Assembly (NCBI GenBank): GCA_903938935.1
Contig: CAJAFD010000571.1
Location: 1 to 10,737 of the forward strand
From: an uncultured Opitutia bacterium
GTDB taxonomy: Bacteria; Verrucomicrobiota; Verrucomicrobiia; Opitutales; Opitutaceae
Direction of reading: 5' to 3'
DNA length: 10,737 nt
The translations under genes were made by a program, and so were the position numbers. Every line of letters begins with the position of its first letter. The stretch's first letter is position 1. Below the pieces are notes generated by a model that ran no database searches, was not told the origin of the DNA, and worked only from the letters and a program-made list of their open reading frames with translations. Positions 6,767 through 10,737 of the stretch are shown here, piece by piece.

Positions 6767-7093
6767 TCAGATGTGGGCGGTGATTTTGGCTTTGATGGCG
6801 GCTTTCGGCATCATGCCGACGAGCTGTTCGGCGACTTGGCCATTTTTGAAGAGGAGCATCGTGGGGATGGCGCGGATGCCGTAATCGGCGGCGATGGAGT
6901 CGTTGTCGTCGATGTTGACCTTGGCGATCTGAACTTGGCCGGTCATCTCGGTGGCGAGTTCTTCGAGGATGGGCGCGATGGCTTTGCAGGGGCCGCACCA
7001 GGGTGCCCAGAAATCGACGAGCAGTGGCGTGGTGGCGGCGGCGACGGTGGCTTTGAAATTATCGGTGGTGAGGTTGGCGATTTTTTCGGACAT
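6767..7093 (-). CDS. trxA: Thioredoxin
   Basis: This cytoplasmic dithiol-disulfide oxidoreductase is kept reduced by thioredoxin reductase and supplies electrons to ribonucleotide reductase, reductive repair enzymes and others. The 108-aa product has the same length as E. coli Trx1. The active site is WCGPC (32-36, catalytic Cys33 and Cys36) in the context VDFWAPWCGPCK. Asp27 is the buried acid, and the cis-proline is Pro77 in RAIPTMLLF. I chose the ATG at 7093, giving MSEKIANLTTDNF, the standard N-terminus. An in-frame start at 7144 would add 17 residues with no family counterpart. It is the last gene of the minus-strand run, 60 nt after the 83-aa gene, and is followed by a strong terminator. 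The 60-nt gap might hold its own promoter, but I see no convincing one. Confidence 0.97.
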   Translation of the reverse strand: MSEKIANLTTDNFKATVAAATTPLLVDFWAPWCGPCKAIAPILEELATEMTGQVQIAKVNIDDNDSIAADYGIRAIPTMLLFKNGQVAEQLVGMMPKAAIKAKITAHI

Positions 7094-7153
7094 GGTAATG
7101 AAGGATGTAGGTTGAAAAGAGGGACTCGATGGCGGGAAACGCAAGCGAGGGAA

Positions 7154-7405
7154 TCAGCGCGGAGTGGATTTATGGAGGATTTCGGCGAGTTCCTGGGGCT
7201 CGACTTGGTGTAGAGGTTTGCCCCGGGTTTTGAGTTCTTCGAAGGTTTTTACGACCGTCTCCGTCATGCGGTCGTGGGTCTCGGCGGAGCCTCCGACGAT
7301 GGCGAATTGCTCGCCGGTGGTGAGGCGTTTATGGCCGTCGGTGTTGTCGAGGCCTAGGCCGACGAGGCTGGCTTTCGGGGGGCTGGGTTTGCGAGGTTTG
7401 CTCAC
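7154..7405 (-). CDS. Small protein of unknown function, coupled to scpA
   Basis: This encodes 83 aa from a GTG start whose GTGA overlaps the scpA stop by 4 nt, so translation is probably coupled. I do not recognise the family. The N-terminus is basic and Pro-rich (MSKPRKPSPPK). The middle, GLGLDNTDGHKRLTTGEQF followed by AIVGGSAETHD (about 17-44), is Gly/Thr-rich and looks constrained. The C-terminal half (about 47-78) is one or two amphipathic helices. There is no membrane segment, signal peptide or cysteine motif. In many genomes scpB follows scpA, but this product is far too short for ScpB and lacks winged-helix features. Coupling suggests a role with ScpA or simply operon packing. A chance open frame is unlikely given the GTGA junction and the fit to the gap before trxA. 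Confidence 0.75.
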   Translation of the reverse strand: MSKPRKPSPPKASLVGLGLDNTDGHKRLTTGEQFAIVGGSAETHDRMTETVVKTFEELKTRGKPLHQVEPQELAEILHKSTPR

Positions 7406-8223
7406 GCGAGGACCGTGGCCGGGTCGGCCGGAGTTTCAAGTGGGTTTTCCTCGCGGGCGGAGCAGACGATGTCGGTAAAGGACTCGTTCTGGGCGATGCG
7501 GAGTTTGCCGAGGCGGGTGAGTTCGAGGACGGCGAGGAAGGTGGCGACGAGTTCGCGCAAGGTGGTGCCCTGCGGAAAAAGATGGGAGAAAATAAATGAT
7601 TTCTCGGTCTGGATGCGGGTGAGGAGCCACTCCATCTGGTCGGAGACGGTGATGGACTCGTCTTGGATTTCACCAACGACGAGCTTTTCGGCGAGGCGGC
7701 GCAGGACGATGTTGAACGTATTCCAAAGCTCGATGCGGCCGACAGCTTTGAGCGGACGGTCCTCGAGTTCTGCGCTGAGGGCGGAGACGTGGCGCTCCAT
7801 GAGGTCTTGCTGGCGGCGAATGATGGCTGCGATCTCGCCGGCGGCCTCTTTGAATTTTTTGTATTGGAGGAGTTGGTGGACGAGTTCCCAGCGAGGATCG
7901 ATGTCGTCTTCGGGGTTGGCGTTGGGGTCGATGGCGTGGAGGCCTTTGGGCAAGAGCATGCGGCTCTTGATTTCCATCAACGTGGCGGCCATGACGAAAA
8001 ATTCGCCGGCGACTTCGAGGTCGAGCGATTGCATCGCGCGGAGGGCTTCAAGGTATTGCTTGGTGACCGACTCGATGGGGATGTCGTAAATATCGATTTC
8101 GTTTTTCCGAATGAGGAAAAGCAGAAGATCGAGCGGGCCTTCAAAGACCTGGAGCTTGATGCGGTAGTCGGTATCGGGAGCCACGGTGAAGAGAGAGGTT
8201 TGAGCGGCGGCGGGGCGCGGCAA
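7402..8223 (-). CDS. scpA: Segregation and condensation protein A (kleisin)
   Basis: ScpA is the kleisin bridging the SMC heads, with ScpB, in bacterial condensin, which organises and segregates the chromosome. The 273-aa product has the family hallmark FEGPLDLLLFLI (27-38), followed by IDIYDIPI (43-50) and the N-terminal helices that bind the SMC neck. A C-terminal winged-helix region lies at about 195-255 (VATFLAVLELTRLGKLRI). The listed start is a TTG 20 nt after the rsmB stop. A GTG at 8184 (residue 14) also fits the family, because the conserved part begins near residue 20; neither has a clear Shine-Dalgarno site. Neither smc nor scpB is in the window. It overlaps the following 83-aa gene by 4 nt. 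Confidence 0.95.
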   Translation of the reverse strand: MPRPAAAQTSLFTVAPDTDYRIKLQVFEGPLDLLLFLIRKNEIDIYDIPIESVTKQYLEALRAMQSLDLEVAGEFFVMAATLMEIKSRMLLPKGLHAIDPNANPEDDIDPRWELVHQLLQYKKFKEAAGEIAAIIRRQQDLMERHVSALSAELEDRPLKAVGRIELWNTFNIVLRRLAEKLVVGEIQDESITVSDQMEWLLTRIQTEKSFIFSHLFPQGTTLRELVATFLAVLELTRLGKLRIAQNESFTDIVCSAREENPLETPADPATVLA

Positions 8224-8243
8224 ATAAAAACTGCGAGCGGATT

Positions 8244-9452
8244 TTAGGCGCGGCGGAGGGCGGCGACGAAGAAGCCGTCGGTGTTGTGGCGGGCAGGGAG
8301 AATCGTGAGGCCGCCGGTGGCGGGGTCGGCGGTGAAGCCAAAATTCTGGGCGGGAGCCTCGGGTTTAAAGGCCGGGTTGGCGGCAAGGAAGTCGGCGACG
8401 ACGGCTTCGTTTTCAAAGCGACTGAGCGAGCACGTGGCGTAGAGCAGGCGGCCGCCGGGACGCACGTGGGCGGAGTAGGTGGTGAGCAGTTGGAGTTGGG
8501 TGGCGGCTGCGGCTGTGACTTGGGCGGGGGTCGTCGTCCACTTAAGGTGCGGTGCGCGGCGCCACGTGCCGGAGCCGCTGCAGGGGGCATCGACGAGCAC
8601 GCCGTCGTAGAGCCCGCTGGGCGCGGCGTTGAGTAGGGCGATCTGCGTGAGGTGGGCGCGTTGGGCGCGGATCTGGAGTTCTTTGAGGGCGCTCGGGCGA
8701 ATATCGTACGCATCGATGTGGCCGGTCGGGCCGAGGAGAGCGGCGAGTTGGAGGGATTTACCGCCGGCGCCCGCACAGGCGTCGAGCCAACGTCCGCCGG
8801 GAGCAATGCCGGCGGAGGCGAGGATCATTTGAGAGCCGAGGTCTTGGACTTCGACGAGGCCGGCGAGGAAGGCTTTGGTTTTGGTGATGTCGGCTTCGGC
8901 GAGGAGTTCCACAGCGCCGGGTACAACGCGGGAAACGCGAGACGGCCAACCGAGGCTGGTGAATTCCGCGAGAACGGGAGCGGCGTCGGGAGTTTGGAGG
9001 CGGAGCCAAAGGGCGGCGCGGGAGTGGAGCGCGTCGAGATCGGGGGCCAGACCGGCAGCGGGGCAATGGCGCGGGAGCCACGCGGGCAGGACTGTCGCGG
9101 CATCGGCGCCGAGATGTTTGGCTTTGGCTGCGACGCTGGGCGGGCAGGCGGGCCAATCGCCGCAGGTGCCGGCGCGGTAGGCGCGGGTGGCGGGGAGATC
9201 GGCGGCGAGCCAGGCGACACATTGAGCGGCGCGGGTGGGATCGGTGTCGAAGAGGGGCTCGATCCAAGGCAGGAAGCGCAACGTGGTGTAAAGCAACTCG
9301 CGGTACAGCTTGCGGTCCCGGGAACCGAAGGAGCGATTGGCCGCAAATTCCTGCTGGATGCGCAGGGGCAGCGAGGGGTCGGTGTGCCAGTGAGGGCGCA
9401 AGACCGTGACGAGGCGCAGGAAAATTTTCTGTTGGCTACCGGAGAGGCTCAT
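8244..9452 (-). CDS. rsmB: 16S rRNA m5C methyltransferase, RsmB/NOP family
   Basis: RsmB uses S-adenosylmethionine to methylate C5 of a cytosine in 16S rRNA (C967 in E. coli). The product has 402 aa. The N-terminal part has a NusB-like element, RDRKLYRELLYTTLRFLPW (45-63). The methyltransferase domain shows VQDLGSQ (202-208), motif I DACAGAGGK (224-232, the CAGAGGK variant of CAAPGGK), DAPCSGSGTWRR (288-299) with Cys291, and YATCSLSRFENE (338-349) with the catalytic nucleophile Cys341. It ends in DGFFVAALRR, as usual for the family. I chose the ATG at 9452; the frame stays open to 9572, but the extra 40 residues are low-complexity Arg/Ala. The exact rRNA target is inferred from the family. 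It lies downstream of lptD and 20 nt before scpA. Confidence 0.9.
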   Translation of the reverse strand: MSLSGSQQKIFLRLVTVLRPHWHTDPSLPLRIQQEFAANRSFGSRDRKLYRELLYTTLRFLPWIEPLFDTDPTRAAQCVAWLAADLPATRAYRAGTCGDWPACPPSVAAKAKHLGADAATVLPAWLPRHCPAAGLAPDLDALHSRAALWLRLQTPDAAPVLAEFTSLGWPSRVSRVVPGAVELLAEADITKTKAFLAGLVEVQDLGSQMILASAGIAPGGRWLDACAGAGGKSLQLAALLGPTGHIDAYDIRPSALKELQIRAQRAHLTQIALLNAAPSGLYDGVLVDAPCSGSGTWRRAPHLKWTTTPAQVTAAAATQLQLLTTYSAHVRPGGRLLYATCSLSRFENEAVVADFLAANPAFKPEAPAQNFGFTADPATGGLTILPARHNTDGFFVAALRRA

Positions 9453-9543
9453 GAGTGTAAAAAAATGAAGATTGAAGGATGAATGCGGAAAAGGACGGAT
9501 GCGGCGAGGCGGGCGTGGAGCGGCGCGGGATGCGGCGCGGGCA

Positions 9544-9565
9544 GCGCAGCGATTGAGCGCTGCGC
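9544..9565 (-). other. Perfect hairpin between lptD and rsmB
   Basis: GCGCAGCG at 9544-9551 and CGCTGCGC at 9558-9565 form an 8-bp stem with a 6-nt loop, 15 nt past the lptD stop. There is no U-run after it on the minus strand, so it is not a standard terminator. It could slow polymerase, protect the lptD 3' end, or act as a partial attenuator before rsmB. The remaining ~90 nt to the rsmB start shows nothing else that I can support. Confidence 0.45.
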
Positions 9566-9580
9566 GCGGCACGGGACGGC

Positions 9581-10737
9581 TCAGTAGTTGCGGGCCGCGA
9601 TCTGGATGTTGAAACCGAAGCCGTTTTCGCGGCGTCGGCCGGAGTAAACGGAAACGACGTACTCGATGAGCCAGGTGTTATCGAGGTTATGGACGAGGCC
9701 GTAGGCTTGTTCGTTGAGGCGGCGAGTGCGCGCGTCGTATTGAAGCCGGGCGAGGACATCGAAGGCTTCGTTCAGGTGGGCGCGGCCTTCGATGCGGTAG
9801 TCTTCGCTCTCGCGGCGGAGGAAATTAGTGGCGAAGCGGAGCGACCAAGCGTTGCCGTCGCGGACGGTGATGCCGGAGTTGAGTTCTTGGAGCGTGCCGG
9901 TCTGCGGCGTGAAACTCTCGTAGACGTCGAACTGAAACCAAGCGGCCGGCATGACCGCGAGCTCGGTATGGACGGAGGAGAAATCGCGTTGGCCGGGCTC
10001 GCGGTGAAAGCGGAAATCCACGGCGTGGTTGAACACCAAGAGGTCGCGCGAGCCGTAAGTTTGGTCGCGGGTCTGGACGGTGTTGTCGAGGCCGAGGCGG
10101 AGCGTGTTGGTGGCGTGGAGGTCGTCGAGGTTGCGCTGGTCGCCGAGCCCGAGCGGGCGGAGGTAGCTGGTGAGCGGTTCGCGGCGGTCGATGGCGGGAA
10201 TGAAGCGCCGCCCGAGGTCGCCTTGCGGGATGTAACGGTAACTGAGCTTCGGCGTGATCAAGTGGCGGAGGCCATCGATTTTCCACTGGGCGTTTTTGTA
10301 GGCGTAGGTGGCGTTGGCGCGCAGGGAAGCGTCGAGGCCGACTTCCCCGAGGACGCGGGTGTAACCTCCGGGCACACTCGAGCCGGTGGTGTTGGCGTAG
10401 TGCGTCACGCGGGCGCCAGCGGTCGGAGTGACGGCGAGCCATTCCCGCGGGGTGAACGGACGGGTGAGGGCGTAGTACGCGTCGGCGCGGTCGCTGACGA
10501 GGCGAGGACCGACTTGAGCGGGCGGCCGCTCGCGCAGGGAGACGACGCTGGCTTGGGCGCGATGGTAGAGACCGCCGAAACCGAGGGCGCTCGGCATCAA
10601 ATCATAGCGGAGCTCGGGGAGACGTTCCTGTACGTAGTCGAACGAGTTTGGCTGCAGCCGCGTAAATAACGAGATGAAGTAATTGTGACCGGTATAAACA
10701 GATTCGATAAACGTATCGGGCGTTTGGACCGGAAAAA
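9581..10737 (-). CDS. lptD: LPS-assembly outer-membrane protein LptD, C-terminal part (5' end outside window)
   Basis: LptD, with the lipoprotein LptE, inserts lipopolysaccharide into the outer leaflet of the outer membrane. About 385 codons are visible. The frame is open to the right edge, so this is the C-terminal part. The start-like codons near 10600 are internal, because the upstream frame continues with plausible sequence (DTFIESVYTGHNYF, then LPELRYDL at about 10598-10621). LPELR and the later HLITPKLSYRYIP (about 10226-10264) match phrases of the LptD barrel domain. The rest alternates polar and hydrophobic residues with many aromatics, as in barrel strands, and ends in FNIQIAARNY with a terminal aromatic residue. 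The N-terminal jellyroll and the plug cysteines are not in view. A divergent LptD/OstA-like barrel is the main alternative. It is the first visible gene of the minus-strand run. Confidence 0.8.
   Translation of the reverse strand, partial: FPVQTPDTFIESVYTGHNYFISLFTRLQPNSFDYVQERLPELRYDLMPSALGFGGLYHRAQASVVSLRERPPAQVGPRLVSDRADAYYALTRPFTPREWLAVTPTAGARVTHYANTTGSSVPGGYTRVLGEVGLDASLRANATYAYKNAQWKIDGLRHLITPKLSYRYIPQGDLGRRFIPAIDRREPLTSYLRPLGLGDQRNLDDLHATNTLRLGLDNTVQTRDQTYGSRDLLVFNHAVDFRFHREPGQRDFSSVHTELAVMPAAWFQFDVYESFTPQTGTLQELNSGITVRDGNAWSLRFATNFLRRESEDYRIEGRAHLNEAFDVLARLQYDARTRRLNEQAYGLVHNLDNTWLIEYVVSVYSGRRRENGFGFNIQIAARNY

Noticed and set aside
7094..7144. 17-residue N-terminal extension of thioredoxin
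   Set aside because: The residues are Pro/Ser-rich with no family counterpart. The start at 7093 gives the classical 108-aa protein.
8652..9482. 276-codon plus-strand open frame
   Set aside because: It is antisense to rsmB, whose minus-strand reading has every methyltransferase motif. The plus reading is Gly/Glu-rich filler.
9689..10669. 326-codon plus-strand open frame
   Set aside because: It lies antisense to the LptD barrel, has Val/Ala/Glu/Gly bias and no recognisable motif. The minus strand gives a convincing outer-membrane protein.

Overview
The window looks like chromosomal core DNA of a GC-rich Gram-negative bacterium, most likely Verrucomicrobiota and perhaps the Opitutaceae. The support is the C-terminal barrel of an LptD-type outer-membrane protein, a menaquinone prenyltransferase, a standalone ScpA, GTG/TTG starts and few Shine-Dalgarno sites. 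The lineage is inferred from general character, not from a search. Genes are dense and mostly in two long same-strand runs, with one remnant-rich stretch at the left edge.

Left edge (1-827): the minus strand carries the C-terminal part of a type I restriction-modification methyltransferase subunit (HsdM). Its frame is closed by a stop at 559-561 and has no usable start after it, so it appears to be a remnant. It abuts a non-coding stretch resembling a dispersed intergenic repeat, and then a complete tRNA-Ser(GCT) with encoded CCA. A broken R-M gene beside a tRNA 3' end suggests an old island boundary.

919-5408: a minus-strand gene of unknown function with a strongly acidic linker is divergent from a plus-strand run of five genes. 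These encode acylphosphatase, an ABC ATPase, an ABC-2-type permease, a membrane-anchored helical-repeat protein of unknown function, and MenA. Overlaps of 4, 4 and 11 nt and a 41-nt gap point to one translationally coupled operon. The ATPase, permease and anchored protein probably form one membrane complex. MenA makes demethylmenaquinone and may only be a passenger.

5440-6621: a minus-strand, probably secreted Asp-box (sialidase-fold) protein converges on menA. It lacks the FRIP arginine of true sialidases, so its substrate is unknown.

6707-10737: a minus-strand housekeeping run goes lptD (5' part outside the window), rsmB (16S rRNA m5C methyltransferase), scpA (condensin kleisin), an 83-aa unknown gene overlapping scpA by 4 nt, and trxA. 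It closes at a strong intrinsic terminator. Envelope assembly, ribosome modification, chromosome segregation and thiol redox are thus side by side, as is common in core regions.

No CRISPR array, insertion sequence, transposase, integrase, phage gene or obvious defence system is visible apart from the hsdM remnant. The least explained items are the ABC-coupled anchored protein, the scpA-coupled small protein and the acidic protein at 919-1617.
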